A stretch of DNA of 64,000 nucleotides from the NCBI RefSeq assembly GCF_000468755.1, contig NZ_AWEZ01000061.1, positions 1 to 64,000 on the forward strand, written 5' to 3'. Of the stretch, positions 17,126-29,778 are shown piece after piece. Position numbers and translations under genes: made by a program. Origin of the DNA: Olsenella profusa F0195 (GTDB taxonomy: Bacteria; Actinomycetota; Coriobacteriia; Coriobacteriales; Atopobiaceae). Position 1 is the first letter of the stretch; every line of letters starts with the position of its first letter. Below the pieces are notes generated by a model that was not told the DNA's origin, made no database searches, and was given only the letters and a program-made list of their open reading frames with translations.

Positions 17126-19405
17126 CTAGTGCTTGTGCCTGCGGTAGCGGCGGCGCGTGGCATGGGCACTCCCCTTGCGGTCGGTGGCCTTGAGGCGCGC
17201 GATCACGTCGTCGGCACTCTTCCCCTCGAGCCGCGAGCGCAGCGCCACGACCTGGTCACGCAGCTGGGCCGCCCGCTCGAAGTCCATGTCGGCCGAAGCC
17301 TGGATCATCTCGTCCTCGAGTGACCCCAGCACGCGGGACACCTCGCTGGCCGAGAGGCCCGAGAGCTCCTCGGCCACGGCGTCGGCCGCCGCGCGCTTCT
17401 CCTCGCCGTCGCCGGCCTCAGCGCCTGCCGCCGTGAAGAACTCGCCGTCCACGCGCGACTTGTCGCCCAGCGTGGCCGCGGCCTCCTCGATGAAGCTCGC
17501 CACGTCGGTGATGGACTTGTGGATGGTCTGCGGCACGATGCCGTGCTCCTCGTTGAAGGCCTCCTGGATCGAGCGGCGCCGGGCCGTCTCGTCCATGGCC
17601 TCGCGCATGGAGTCGGTCACGCTGTCCGCATACATGATCACCTGGCCGTGGGCGTTGCGGGCCGCACGTCCCATGGTCTGGATGAGGCCGCGCCGGTTGC
17701 GGAGGAACCCCTCCTTGTCCGCGTCCAGGATGGCCACGAGCGAGACCTCGGGGATGTCCAGGCCCTCGCGCAGCAGGTTGATGCCCACGAGCACGTCGAT
17801 CTTGCCCAGGCGCAGCTCGCGGATGATGGCCACGCGGTCGAGCGTCGCCGTGTCGGAGTGCATGTAGTTCACGCGGATGCCCTCGTCGAGCAGGTGGTCG
17901 GTGAGGTCCTCGGCCATGCGCTTGGTGAGCGTGGTCACGAGCACGCGCTCCTTCCTGGCCGTGCGCGCCTTGATCTCGTCGATGAGGTCGTCGATCTGTC
18001 CGCGCACCGGACGCAGCTCCACCTTGGGGTCCAACAGGCCGGTGGGACGGATGACCTGCTCCACCTCCTGCTGACTCACCTGTTCCTCGTAGTCGCCGGG
18101 CGTGGCCGAGACGTAGATGAACTGCGGGATGCGCTGCTCGAACTCGTCGAAGCGCAGCGGGCGGTTGTCGAGCGCCGAGGGCAGGCGGAAGCCGTGGTCC
18201 ACGAGGGTCACCTTGCGCGAGCGGTCGCCCTCGTACATGCCGCGGATCTGCGGAACCGTCACGTGGCTCTCGTCGATGATGCAGAGCATGTCCTGGGGGA
18301 AGTAGTCGATGAGCGTGTAGGGTGGCTCGCCGGCCGTGCGGCCGTCCAGATGGCGCGAGTAGTTCTCGATGCCGGAGCAGTAGCCCATGGTCTCGAGCAT
18401 CTCGAGGTCGTAGCTCGTGCGCTGCGAGAGGCGCTGAGCCTCGAGGATCATGTCGTTGTCCTTGAGCTCCTTGACGCGCCCCTCCAGCTCCTCCTCGATG
18501 GTCCTGATGGCATGGTTCACCTTGGGCCGCTCGGTCACGTAGTGCGAGGCGGGCCAGATGGGGATGGCATCGAACTCGCGCACGACGTCGCCGTTCAAGG
18601 CGTCCACCTCGGCGATGAGCTCCACCTCGTCGCCAAAGAAGCCGATGCGCAGGGGGTTCTCGGCGTAGGGCGGAAACACGTCCACGGTGTCGCCGCGCAC
18701 GCGGAAGGTGCCGCGGGAAAGGTCGTAGTCGTTGCGGTCGTACTGGATGTCGATGAGCTCGCGGATGAGGTCGTCGCGCTCGAGCGGCTGGGACTTGTCC
18801 ACGTTGGGGGCGAGGCCCGCGTAGTCCTGCGGGCTGCCGATGCCATAGATGCAGCTCACGGAGGCCACCACGATGACGTCGCGCCGGGAGAGCAGGCTCG
18901 AGGTGGCCTGGTGGCGCAGCTTCTCGACCTCCTCGTTGATGGAGGCGTCCTTCTCGATGTAGGTGTCCGTCTGCGGGACGTAGGCCTCGGGCTGGTAGTA
19001 GTCGTAGTAGGAGACGAAGTACACGACGGCGTTGTGGGGAAAGAGCTCCTTCATCTCGGACGCCACCTGGGCGGCCAGCGTCTTGTTGGGCTCCATGATG
19101 AGCGTGGGCCTCTGCACGGCCTCGATGGTCTTGGCCATGGAGAAGGTCTTGCCCGAGCCCGTGACGCCGAGGAGCGTCTGGTAGCGCAGGCCGCGCTCGA
19201 CGCCATCCGTGAGCCTGGCGATGGCCTGGGGCTGGTCGCCCGCCGGATCGAAGTCCGAGACCACCTCCAGGCGCTCGGTGCCGTGCGTGAGGCCGAAGCG
19301 CTTGAGCTCGGCGCCAAAGCGCTCCTTGGCCTCGGGCGTGCCCGCCAGCGGCTCATAGGTGATGGTCGTTCCCTCGTCCGACACAAAGCTGCGTGCCTCT
19401 GCCAT
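17126..19405 (-). CDS. uvrB: UvrABC excinuclease subunit B
   Basis: A 759-residue UvrB. Walker A is G-V-T-G-S-G-K-T at residues 80-87, the [10 protein letters not shown] beta-hairpin region is near 140, helicase motifs follow, and a C-terminal UVR domain ends with [11 protein letters not shown]. It loads onto lesions with UvrA and positions UvrC. It is longer than the usual 660-700 residues: about 40 residues precede the canonical F-D-P-A-G-D-Q-P segment and an Ala/Glu-rich linker precedes the UVR domain. ATG 19405 has AGGGGAG upstream; the open frame to 19681 adds unrelated residues. uvrA and uvrC are not in the window. Confidence 0.97.
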   Translation of the reverse strand: MAEARSFVSDEGTTITYEPLAGTPEAKERFGAELKRFGLTHGTERLEVVSDFDPAGDQPQAIARLTDGVERGLRYQTLLGVTGSGKTFSMAKTIEAVQRPTLIMEPNKTLAAQVASEMKELFPHNAVVYFVSYYDYYQPEAYVPQTDTYIEKDASINEEVEKLRHQATSSLLSRRDVIVVASVSCIYGIGSPQDYAGLAPNVDKSQPLERDDLIRELIDIQYDRNDYDLSRGTFRVRGDTVDVFPPYAENPLRIGFFGDEVELIAEVDALNGDVVREFDAIPIWPASHYVTERPKVNHAIRTIEEELEGRVKELKDNDMILEAQRLSQRTSYDLEMLETMGYCSGIENYSRHLDGRTAGEPPYTLIDYFPQDMLCIIDESHVTVPQIRGMYEGDRSRKVTLVDHGFRLPSALDNRPLRFDEFEQRIPQFIYVSATPGDYEEQVSQQEVEQVIRPTGLLDPKVELRPVRGQIDDLIDEIKARTARKERVLVTTLTKRMAEDLTDHLLDEGIRVNYMHSDTATLDRVAIIRELRLGKIDVLVGINLLREGLDIPEVSLVAILDADKEGFLRNRRGLIQTMGRAARNAHGQVIMYADSVTDSMREAMDETARRRSIQEAFNEEHGIVPQTIHKSITDVASFIEEAAATLGDKSRVDGEFFTAAGAEAGDGEEKRAAADAVAEELSGLSASEVSRVLGSLEDEMIQASADMDFERAAQLRDQVVALRSRLEGKSADDVIARLKATDRKGSAHATRRRYRRHKH

Positions 19406-19621
19406 GCGACTCCCCTGCCATCCACGGTCATACAGGACAAGTGTACCCACCGTCCTCGCCCGCACGGCTTGGACACATTTGGCTCGTAAAGGGACCCCGG
19501 TCTCCGCAGGGTACCGCATCGAGCGGACACGTGCAGGGGATCTCGCAGGCCTGTGCCGGCGCCCACCGCCGTCCTTCCCTCGCCGACGCGCACCACCAAC
19601 ATCGCAGGGCACAGCAGAAAC

Positions 19622-19650
19622 TTGCCAACGAGCTGTTATCCTTCTACATA
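19622..19650 (+). promoter_or_regulatory. Putative sigma-70 promoter of the zinc-ribbon gene
   Basis: TTGCCA at 19622-19627 and TACATA at 19645-19650 are separated by exactly 17 bases, and the ATG follows 20 bases later with GGAAGGGG between. It lies in the gap between divergent uvrB and the small gene. Confidence 0.55.
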
Positions 19651-19670
19651 GGCGGCGGAAGGGGACGAGC

Positions 19671-19850
19671 ATGGCGATCACGGAGGTAAGCGGCTCTGAC
19701 CTGGACGATTACCTCGACATGCCGGACTGCCCGCAGTGCGGCAGCGACGACGTGGTATGCACGCAGTCGTATCCCGACGGCCTTGGTGGCACCGTCAAGG
19801 TCTACCTCTGCAACAGGTGCGGGCACATATGGACGGAGACCGTGAGCTAG
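19671..19850 (+). CDS. Small zinc-ribbon protein
   Basis: A 59-residue protein with C-P-Q-C-G at residues 19-23 and C-N-R-C-G near 46-50, spaced like a single zinc ribbon, plus an acidic N terminus (L-D-D-Y-L-D). I do not recognise a specific function; such one-ribbon proteins may bind nucleic acid or a polymerase. ATG 19671 has a purine-rich site eight bases upstream and a good promoter; frames extending further left would run into the divergent uvrB promoter region. Confidence 0.7.
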   Translation: MAITEVSGSDLDDYLDMPDCPQCGSDDVVCTQSYPDGLGGTVKVYLCNRCGHIWTETVS

Positions 19851-19868
19851 CCGCGCGCTTGGGAGCCG

Positions 19869-21278
19869 CTATCCGTCGTACATGTCCTCAGCGCATACCA
19901 GGCGTATGTCATCAGACGTTCGCCGCTGGACAACGTCCTCGCCAACGCGGGCTTTCGTGAAGAGATAGAGCCACTGCCTGCGGTACCTCCCCATCAAGCT
20001 GCTCCTGGCCTGCAGCACGGACACTGCTTCGCTCACATTGACCGAGTTGCGCCACGTGCACTCGCCAAGCAGGACATCATGCTCAATCTCATCGGACGCG
20101 ACCACGTCGATATCAGCCTGCTCATGTGCCACGGGGTCGGTCCCCCACCACGAGCCGACATTGGTCACCGTGAGGGGCAAGGCACCCTTTCGCGCCTGTC
20201 TCACCACCCATTCGCGACAGATCCGCTCGAAGACATGCCCCTCGTATTCGAGGCGTCGACTGCCCGAGAGCAGGCGCTCCGCCACCTGAGAGCCAAGGCC
20301 GTTCTCCACCGTCGTGACATAGGGCGCCACAAATCGGTACCAGAACGAGAACGCTGGGTCTGCTATGCGATAGATGCTGCGACGGCTCTTGGATGGTTCC
20401 CCGTGTGGCACGACCCGCTCCACTATCCCCAGGTCAATCAGCGTCTTGAGGTAGGCGGTTATGCTCGAGGGCGACACCGAGGCACGGTCTGCGATCTGGT
20501 TGGAGCGCGTGGCGCCATTCGCGAGGGCCCGCATGACCGAACTGTACACCGCAGGTTCACGCAGCTCCTGCCTCAACAGCATGGACGGTTCCTCGAACAT
20601 CAAGCCGGTACGATCAAAGAACAGCGCAGTCATGTTCTGCACATAGCCCTTGGTGGGGTCCAACGCCGCCAGATAGTAGGGTGTGCCGCCAAGACCTGCG
20701 TAATAGCTCATCCGCTCCTGTGGAGGGCAGGCAGGCATCATACGCGCGGCATCGAGATAGTCAAAGGGCAAGAGCTTGAGCTGAGCGCTGCGCCGGCCAT
20801 AGAGGGGGCTCTTTTCGCCCAGGACCTTGCTTTCCATAAAACCCTGATCGCTGCCGCACAGGACCATGAGGCAGTTGGTCCCCTTGAAGTCATGATCTAT
20901 CGCCACCTGGAGGGCAGAAGGCAGGCTCGCGTCCGACGCCGCAGCATAGGAAAACTCGTCAAAGACGAGCAGCAGGTGATCACCTCTGGCCGCCTGTGCG
21001 ACAAAGCGCAACGCATCACGCCAGCTGGCAAACGAGGGCATGGAGTCGGGCAGACCAACGTGGGCCGCCACTGCCGCCGTGAAGTCCCGAAGGTTGTCCA
21101 CGTCGGACTGTATCTGGGCAGTGAAGAAGAGCGTCGGCTTATCGCCAGAGAAGCGCTCAAGCAAGGCGGTCTTCCCCACGCGTCGACGCCCATAGACCAC
21201 CGCTAGCTGAAAGCCGCCCCGTGCCTTGTCGTACAGCTCCTGCAATATCCGCAGCTCTTCATCACGTCCGACGAACAT
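19869..21278 (-). CDS. Archaeal-type ATPase with C-terminal DUF234-like domain
   Basis: The 469-residue protein opens with F-V-G-R-D-E-E-L and a Walker A in Y-G-R-R-R-V-G-K-T (about 29-37), then L-L-L-V-F-D-E-F-S-Y as Walker B near 103. A winged helix lies near 270-310 (S-P-S-S-I-T-A-Y-L-K-T-L). The tail with E-G-H-V-F-E, A-D-I-D-V-V and G-E-C-T-W resembles a DUF234/PD-(D/E)XK-like region (D..E-C-x-W). Families like this are common in anaerobes and of unknown role, possibly mobile-element related. ATG 21278 is preferred to the adjoining GTG 21281. Confidence 0.8.
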   Translation of the reverse strand: MFVGRDEELRILQELYDKARGGFQLAVVYGRRRVGKTALLERFSGDKPTLFFTAQIQSDVDNLRDFTAAVAAHVGLPDSMPSFASWRDALRFVAQAARGDHLLLVFDEFSYAAASDASLPSALQVAIDHDFKGTNCLMVLCGSDQGFMESKVLGEKSPLYGRRSAQLKLLPFDYLDAARMMPACPPQERMSYYAGLGGTPYYLAALDPTKGYVQNMTALFFDRTGLMFEEPSMLLRQELREPAVYSSVMRALANGATRSNQIADRASVSPSSITAYLKTLIDLGIVERVVPHGEPSKSRRSIYRIADPAFSFWYRFVAPYVTTVENGLGSQVAERLLSGSRRLEYEGHVFERICREWVVRQARKGALPLTVTNVGSWWGTDPVAHEQADIDVVASDEIEHDVLLGECTWRNSVNVSEAVSVLQARSSLMGRYRRQWLYLFTKARVGEDVVQRRTSDDIRLVCAEDMYDG

Positions 21279-21297
21279 CACGCACCTGCTAACATAC

Positions 21298-21346
21298 TTA
21301 CTGTAATAATACTTATCGCAACAAGTATGCTAGCACGAATACTTCT
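21298..21346 (-). promoter_or_regulatory. Repeated AAGTAT half-sites upstream of the DUF234-type ATPase
   Basis: On the minus strand four AAGTAT or ATACTT hexamers occur within 50 bases: an inverted pair with a 10-base spacer, then two direct ones 9 bases apart. The block is AT-rich and directly precedes the gene, as an autoregulatory operator would. Confidence 0.5.
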
Positions 21347-21435
21347 TTCTACGGTTCATCAGAGGTGCCATTCGTTCGGGCGGGCAGTCCTCCCTGTATC
21401 GTAAGCGTGCGGCACGGGCTAAGGCCCGTAAGGAA

Positions 21436-21467
21436 GGCCGGGCCGGGAATGGCTTCCCGGCCCGGCC
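21436..21467 (-). terminator. Terminator hairpin of nifJ
   Basis: A perfect 14-bp stem (GGCCGGGCCGGGAA, loop TGGC, TTCCCGGCCCGGCC) lies 33 bp past the nifJ stop. The following minus-strand bases are only weakly U-rich, as in many actinobacterial terminators. Confidence 0.75.
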
Positions 21468-21500
21468 TCTAGTGATGGGCCATCATATCAGCTGGATACC

Positions 21501-25058
<3,558 letters not shown>

Positions 25059-25096
25059 ATCCTCTCCTTAGAAAAGCGATACGGTCCGTAGGCGTC

Positions 25097-25121
25097 TGTC
25101 TACGGCTGATACCTATAGACA
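25097..25121 (-). promoter_or_regulatory. Inverted repeat upstream of nifJ
   Basis: TGTCTA and TAGACA arms separated by 13 bases lie about 40-65 bp upstream of the nifJ start. This may be an operator or a transcript hairpin. No regulator family can be named from it. Confidence 0.3.
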
Positions 25122-25284
25122 AGCGTGGGCCGCGCCGGCTCCCTTGTGTCCCCGCAGGGCGCGTCCCCGCCACCTCAATAGTACCGCAACGGGACGTCAT
25201 CGCAGGGCTGGTCGCCGTGCGGTGGCCATAGCCTGTGGGGCGGAGCCACCGAGAATCCCTAGAGACGTAGGCGTAGGCGCCCCA

Positions 25285-25452
25285 TCAATCCAGCTGCATC
25301 AGGTTGCAACCGCGGTGCATGTCCCGCATCCCGTAGTCGGCAAGGGCGACAGTTCGCTTCGCCCCCTTGAGGTACTACAGGATGTCCTCCAGCTGGAGGC
25401 GCAGCTCCTCGACTGAGTCGACAATCCGCTGCGCCACGAGTGCTGGCCTCAT
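25285..25452 (-). pseudogene. Gene remnant with in-frame amber codon
   Basis: A 56-codon minus-strand frame begins with ATG 25452 and reads M-R-P-A-L-V-A-Q-R-I-V-D-S-V-E-E-L through E-D-I-L, is broken by TAG at codon 26, and continues Y-L-K-G-A-K-R-T-V-A-L-A-D-Y-G-M-R-D-M to TGA at 25285. The two parts read like one soluble protein C terminus. No family recognised. The rest of the 25059-25534 gap holds nothing I can support. Confidence 0.4.
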
Positions 25453-25534
25453 ACTTGACCTTGTGCTCCAGACACGCGATCGCAAGTGCGATGATGAGTA
25501 GAATCGGGACGGGCAACGTCGCCACGGAGGACTT

Positions 25535-26158
25535 ATGGGATGCAAGGTCATACTCATTCGCCATGGGCTCACCTACTGGAACGCCAGGAAGATGATGCAG
25601 GGTCAGGTCAACATTCCTCTCAACGACGTGGGAGTCCGACAGGCAAGGGGCCTTGCAAGGCAGATCTCTCCATTTCCGTTTGACGTCTGCTACGCCAGTC
25701 CCCTGGGACGTTCGCTCAAGACGGCACAGCTCGCCCTCGAAGACCGCAACATACCCATAATCAAGGACGAGCGCCTGATCGAGCATGGCTACGGTCTCCT
25801 CGAAAGCACCAGCTATCGCCGGACACCCTGGTTTCGGCTCACCTCACAGGCATATAACTACGAGTGCCACCCCGAACGCTACCGCGCGCCCATTGGTGGG
25901 GAGACCTTCGAGGACGTCTACGCCCGCGCACGCAGCTTCATAGACGAGGTGCTCCTGCCGGAGGCGGAACGACACGACGGCATCCTGGTGGCGGGACACG
26001 GCGGGATCAACTGCGCCATCATGGGATGCCTGTTTGACATACCTCTCAAGGACTTCTGGAGCGTCAAGCAGGCCAACTGCGGCTACACCGTCATCGATGT
26101 CGACAACGGAACCCCCGCCATCGAGTACTCGACTCCCGTGGAGGTTAATGCGAGGTAG
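25535..26158 (+). CDS. Histidine phosphatase family protein
   Basis: The 207-residue protein has the R-H-G nucleophile motif in L-I-R-H-G-L-T-Y-W-N (residues 7-16), Y-A-S-P-L-G-R-S near 53-60 and the second catalytic His in V-A-G-H-G-G near 150-155. It belongs to the phosphoglycerate-mutase-like superfamily; substrates range from sugar phosphates to cobalamin or nucleotide intermediates and cannot be chosen here. The GGAGG site lies six bases upstream of ATG 25535. It converges with the dihydroxyacetone kinase gene. Confidence 0.9.
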   Translation: MGCKVILIRHGLTYWNARKMMQGQVNIPLNDVGVRQARGLARQISPFPFDVCYASPLGRSLKTAQLALEDRNIPIIKDERLIEHGYGLLESTSYRRTPWFRLTSQAYNYECHPERYRAPIGGETFEDVYARARSFIDEVLLPEAERHDGILVAGHGGINCAIMGCLFDIPLKDFWSVKQANCGYTVIDVDNGTPAIEYSTPVEVNAR

Positions 26159-26162
26159 GTCG

Positions 26163-26185
26163 AGGTGGGCCGGATGGCCCAACCC
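26163..26185. terminator. Possible bidirectional terminator hairpin
   Basis: GGTGGGCC, loop GGAT, GGCCCAACC form a short stem with one bulge immediately after the histidine phosphatase stop and before the convergent kinase 3' end. No U tract. Confidence 0.35.
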
Positions 26186-26271
26186 AATGCCCCGTCGGTC
26201 TGCCGTCGGCTGGACCCGGCGTGCACACGATTTCGAGACGCATGCACGCGATCCTCGTCACGCGCGCATTG

Positions 26272-27984
26272 TCAGGCAGAACGGCCTGGACCCAAGGCGG
26301 CCCTTATGCAGAGGGCCATGGAGACGGCGCCTGCGTCGGGCGTGCCCAGGCTCCGCTCGGCTGCGGGACGGGCGCGGCCGACCCTCGGGACCAGGTCCGC
26401 GGTCTCCTCAGCCGACTTCTGCGCAACCTCGGCGGCCACAGACCAGGCGTCCCTGAGGGACCTGCCCTCGACGGCCTGCGCCTCAAGCTCCTCGCCAAAC
26501 GGAATCAACACATCGAGCATGGTCTTGTCGCCACGATGGGCACCACCTAGGGAGAGCATCCTCTCGTAGGCAGCCTTGACGGCCTTTGCGGCCAGACTTG
26601 CGTCGTAGGACTCGGCCTGGTCACCCACGACCTCACCGGCAGCCTCGAGAGCAGAACCCCACAGGACGCCAGAGGTACCACCGGCCTTGGCTGCCCAGGC
26701 CCTGCCAGCCTCCTTGAGCACGGAACCTGCGGCAGCGCCCCTTTCGCGCGCGGCCTTGGCGGCGTCGGCGGCGAAGGTGGAGCCCTTCACCATGCCACGG
26801 CCGTGGTCGCCGTCACCGGCGACGCCATCGATCCTGGCAAGGTCGTCCTCGGCATCGACAATGGCGGCCTGCATGCGCGCGAACGCGTCGACGATGCAGT
26901 CCGCTGCGGCGTTCGAGGCCTCGGAGCCCTCCTCGAAGGTCTCGGCAGCCTCGACAGACTCGGCATAGACCTTGCGCTCGCCAGCAGCCATGGAGCTTGC
27001 GCCCTTGCGGAACGAGGCGGTGTCACAGGGGGCGCTCCAAAAGGTCTCGAGCTCATCGTCCAGAAACTCGACGGCAAGGGCGATACCCTCCATGTCGAGG
27101 GACGTCACGTACTCGCCCACCAGCGGCTCGACCAGCGTGTAGCCCCTGTCCTCGAGGAGCCCGCGCACGGTACCCCAGACCACGAAGAGCTCCTCGTACT
27201 TGGTGGAGCCCAGGCCATCCAGGATGACGGCGATGCGCTTCGAGTCGTCGGCAGGCGCCTCGGCCAGGACGCGGTCGACCAGGATCCGGGCAACCTCGGC
27301 GGCAGGCCTCAGGTCATCCTCGCCTACGCCGGGCTCCCCGTGGATGCCCTGGCCGATCTCCATCTTGCCCTCGGGAACGTGGAACAGCGGTGCCGCCTCG
27401 CCAGGCAGCGTGCAGCCACGGAAGCCCATGGACATGGTGCGCGTGCGCTCGTTGGCCTTCTCGGTGATGCGGACGAGGTCGTCGAACGAGACGCCGGCTG
27501 CCGCAGCGGCACCGGCGGCCTTGAAGACCATGAAGGTGCCCACGTTGCCGCGACGCTTCTCCTTCTCTTCGGCCTTGGCGGCCGCGACGTCATCGGTGAT
27601 GTAGAAGGAGCGGCAATCGACGCCCTCCCCAACAAGGCGGTCGCGGGCCATGTTGAAGTTCATCTTGTCGCCCGCATAGTTACCGCCAACGATGAAGATG
27701 CCCCTGCCGTTGTCGACGGAGCGAGCGACCCCCAGGACGTCCTCGGTGGAGGGGGAGGTGAACACGTTGCCCACCACGGTCCCGTCCATGAAGCCATCGC
27801 CCACGATGCCGCAGAACGCGGGATAGTGGCCGGAACCACCGCCGTTGATGACGGCGATCTTGCCTTCGGGCATCTTGGTCGCACGGGCGACACCACCGGG
27901 AACCTCGACGACATAGTCAGGATACGCAGCGACATAACCCCTGAGCATGTCCTCGCGGAAGGTCTTGGGATCGTTGTAGAGCAT
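26272..27984 (-). CDS. Fused DhaK-DhaL dihydroxyacetone (ketose) kinase, ATP-type
   Basis: The 570-residue protein joins a DhaK domain (residues 1-330; substrate-linking His215 in G-I-H-G-E-P-G-V) to a DhaL domain (about 375-570; A-G-D-G-D-H-G nucleotide/Mg motif). The fused layout is that of ATP-dependent dihydroxyacetone kinases, and also of kinases for related short ketoses such as erythrulose. GGAG lies seven bases before ATG 27984; the frame to 28026 adds an unrelated tail. It is the last gene of the PTS-aldolase-kinase cluster, so it probably salvages the aldolase's ketose product (inference). Confidence 0.88.
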   Translation of the reverse strand: MLYNDPKTFREDMLRGYVAAYPDYVVEVPGGVARATKMPEGKIAVINGGGSGHYPAFCGIVGDGFMDGTVVGNVFTSPSTEDVLGVARSVDNGRGIFIVGGNYAGDKMNFNMARDRLVGEGVDCRSFYITDDVAAAKAEEKEKRRGNVGTFMVFKAAGAAAAAGVSFDDLVRITEKANERTRTMSMGFRGCTLPGEAAPLFHVPEGKMEIGQGIHGEPGVGEDDLRPAAEVARILVDRVLAEAPADDSKRIAVILDGLGSTKYEELFVVWGTVRGLLEDRGYTLVEPLVGEYVTSLDMEGIALAVEFLDDELETFWSAPCDTASFRKGASSMAAGERKVYAESVEAAETFEEGSEASNAAADCIVDAFARMQAAIVDAEDDLARIDGVAGDGDHGRGMVKGSTFAADAAKAARERGAAAGSVLKEAGRAWAAKAGGTSGVLWGSALEAAGEVVGDQAESYDASLAAKAVKAAYERMLSLGGAHRGDKTMLDVLIPFGEELEAQAVEGRSLRDAWSVAAEVAQKSAEETADLVPRVGRARPAAERSLGTPDAGAVSMALCIRAALGPGRSA

Positions 27985-28066
27985 GCGAGTCTCCTTTCGA
28001 CTGGCTGAGAAGCGGTAGAACGGCACAGAGAGACGCTATCCCACCTACGCCGCTAGGGTTGGTACG

Positions 28067-28717
28067 CTACTGTTGGTCGGCGAAGTAGTTCTTCAGGCCC
28101 TCAAGCATGTACTTGCCTGCAAGGGCACCCTGGTCGACGATACCCTTGGCCTTGGCTGAATGGACGGCCGCCTTGCCGAACTTCGGGAGCATATCCTTAG
28201 TGGCTTCACAGCCCTCCTCGGCACCTTCGACGGCGGCGGTCAAAACGTCCAGGAAACTGGCCGAGGCATCGGACTCAACCAAGGCAGCTGCCCGCTTCGC
28301 CCCCGCATCGACGGAATCTAGGATGGTGCGGTCGCCAAGCTCGCATTTGCCACGCTTCCTGATGCCGATGGCAAACTGGGTCACGTACGTGACCATGTCA
28401 GCAGGGACAAGCTCGGTCTTGCCCCTGAACGCCTTGCCGGCCTCCATGATGCCCGAAGCCATCAGAGTTCCCATGGTAGAGGGTACGGTGTTCTGCATCC
28501 TCATGGCACCCTTGAGCATCATCTTGCCGATGTCACCCTCTCCCGTAAGGTCACGCAGGAAGGCAGGAAGAGCACCATAGCCCTTGCTCATCGTGAGACC
28601 GAGGTCACCGTCACCCATGACGGCATCCATCGCGCAAAGCTCGTCTCTCTTCTCGGCAAAGAGGGTGCCGACATAGTCAAACATCTGCGGAACGTTTTCA
28701 ATCGTAAGCTTATTCAT
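28067..28717 (-). CDS. dhaL: DhaL-like kinase nucleotide-binding subunit
   Basis: A 216-residue stand-alone DhaL: A-V-M-G-D-G-D-L-G-L-T near residues 31-41 binds the Mg-nucleotide, and P-S-T-M-G-T-L near 78-84 and L-G-D-R-T-I-L-D near 126-133 are family motifs. In E. coli DhaL keeps ADP bound and is rephosphorylated by DhaM of the PTS; no dhaM is in this window. ATG 28717 is preferred over the adjoining GTG 28720, with GGGAGGG eight bases upstream. It pairs with DhaK immediately upstream. Confidence 0.88.
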   Translation of the reverse strand: MNKLTIENVPQMFDYVGTLFAEKRDELCAMDAVMGDGDLGLTMSKGYGALPAFLRDLTGEGDIGKMMLKGAMRMQNTVPSTMGTLMASGIMEAGKAFRGKTELVPADMVTYVTQFAIGIRKRGKCELGDRTILDSVDAGAKRAAALVESDASASFLDVLTAAVEGAEEGCEATKDMLPKFGKAAVHSAKAKGIVDQGALAGKYMLEGLKNYFADQQ

Positions 28718-28772
28718 CACTCAAACCCTCCCGAGCTTGATACCCACCAACCCCTTTGCGAGCGTGCAAAGA

Positions 28773-29765
28773 CTACTTCTGGCACAGGAAGGGGGTGTCG
28801 ATGGGGTAGTCAAAGTAACTCTTGAGCTCATCGTCGACCTTGCAGATGGAGATGGAGGCACCCATCATCTCCATGGAGGTGGCGTACTCTCCGGTCCAGG
28901 AGCGATAGACACCGATGCCCTTGGCCTCGAGCTGCTTGCGAACCGAGTTGTTGAGGATGTAGAGCTCCTCGACAGAGGTGGCTCCAAGGCCATTGACGAG
29001 CAGCGCGACCTCATCACCGTCAGCGAGAGGCATGTCGGTCAGAATCTCGTCCACAGACTCCTCGGCAAGCTCATCTGCGGTCTTGATGGGGCCGTTCCAG
29101 ACACCGGGCTCACCATGGAGGCCCATACCGAATGCCATCTCGTCCTCGGCGAGCTCGAAGTTGGCATGACCGACCTCGGGGACGACGCAGGGGGTGAGCG
29201 CAAAGCCAACGGTGCGGACGTTATCGCCAGCCTTCTTGGCTGCAGCAAGGACCTCGCCCAGGGTGCCCATCTGGTCGGCCCTGGCGCCAGCCGCCTTGTA
29301 CATGAAGAAGATCCCAGCGACACCACGGCGAGCCTCGGGATTCTTGTTCGAGAGGACGTCATCAGCGCCCACTATGGACCTGGCCTCGATATCGTCCATC
29401 TCGAGCATCTCGGCAGCCATATCGAAGTTCATGATGTCACCAGTGTAATTGCCGTACAGGAAGAGGACGCCGGCACCAGCCTCGACCTCAGTGGCGATGT
29501 TGTAAATCTGCTCGGCCGAGGGAGACTGGAACACACCGCCCACACCACAGCCGTCAAGCAGCCCCTCGCCAACATAGCCAAGGAAGAGGGGCAGATGGCC
29601 CGTGCCTCCGCCCGTAATGATGGCGACCTTGCCCTCCTTCTTCTTGGCGGTACAGTAGCAGCGCAGGTCATTGGCCGCATACGTTACCTGATCCGGATGT
29701 GCGGCGTAGATGCCAGAGAGCATCTCGTCCACGTAGCTCTCGGAACTGTTGATGATTTTCTTCAT
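28773..29765 (-). CDS. dhaK: DhaK-like dihydroxyacetone-binding kinase subunit
   Basis: A 330-residue stand-alone DhaK. G-G-G-T-G-H-L-P-L at 52-60 includes the substrate-contacting Gly-His segment, and His217 in M-G-L-H-G-E-P-G-V would form the hemiaminal bond to the ketone. It shares this layout, but only moderate sequence, with the DhaK half of the fused kinase at 26272-27984, so the cluster has two different kinases. GAGAGGA lies upstream of ATG 29765. It is preceded, 13 bp away, by the membrane protein gene. Confidence 0.9.
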   Translation of the reverse strand: MKKIINSSESYVDEMLSGIYAAHPDQVTYAANDLRCYCTAKKKEGKVAIITGGGTGHLPLFLGYVGEGLLDGCGVGGVFQSPSAEQIYNIATEVEAGAGVLFLYGNYTGDIMNFDMAAEMLEMDDIEARSIVGADDVLSNKNPEARRGVAGIFFMYKAAGARADQMGTLGEVLAAAKKAGDNVRTVGFALTPCVVPEVGHANFELAEDEMAFGMGLHGEPGVWNGPIKTADELAEESVDEILTDMPLADGDEVALLVNGLGATSVEELYILNNSVRKQLEAKGIGVYRSWTGEYATSMEMMGASISICKVDDELKSYFDYPIDTPFLCQK

Positions 29766-29778
29766 GCTTGCAGTCCTC

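Noticed and set aside
17519-19489. Long plus-strand open frame opposite uvrB
   Set aside because: Same antisense effect; low-complexity translation and no ribosome site, with uvrB fully supported.
25230-25350. TPP riboswitch on the minus strand
   Set aside because: ACCTGAT followed by a CTGG-like string recalls the element, but the CTGAGA helix is absent, the spacing is wrong and no thiamine gene lies downstream; the bases read better as the end of a decayed gene.
26803-28008. 401-codon plus-strand frame opposite the fused kinase
   Set aside because: Antisense shadow of the DhaK-DhaL gene.
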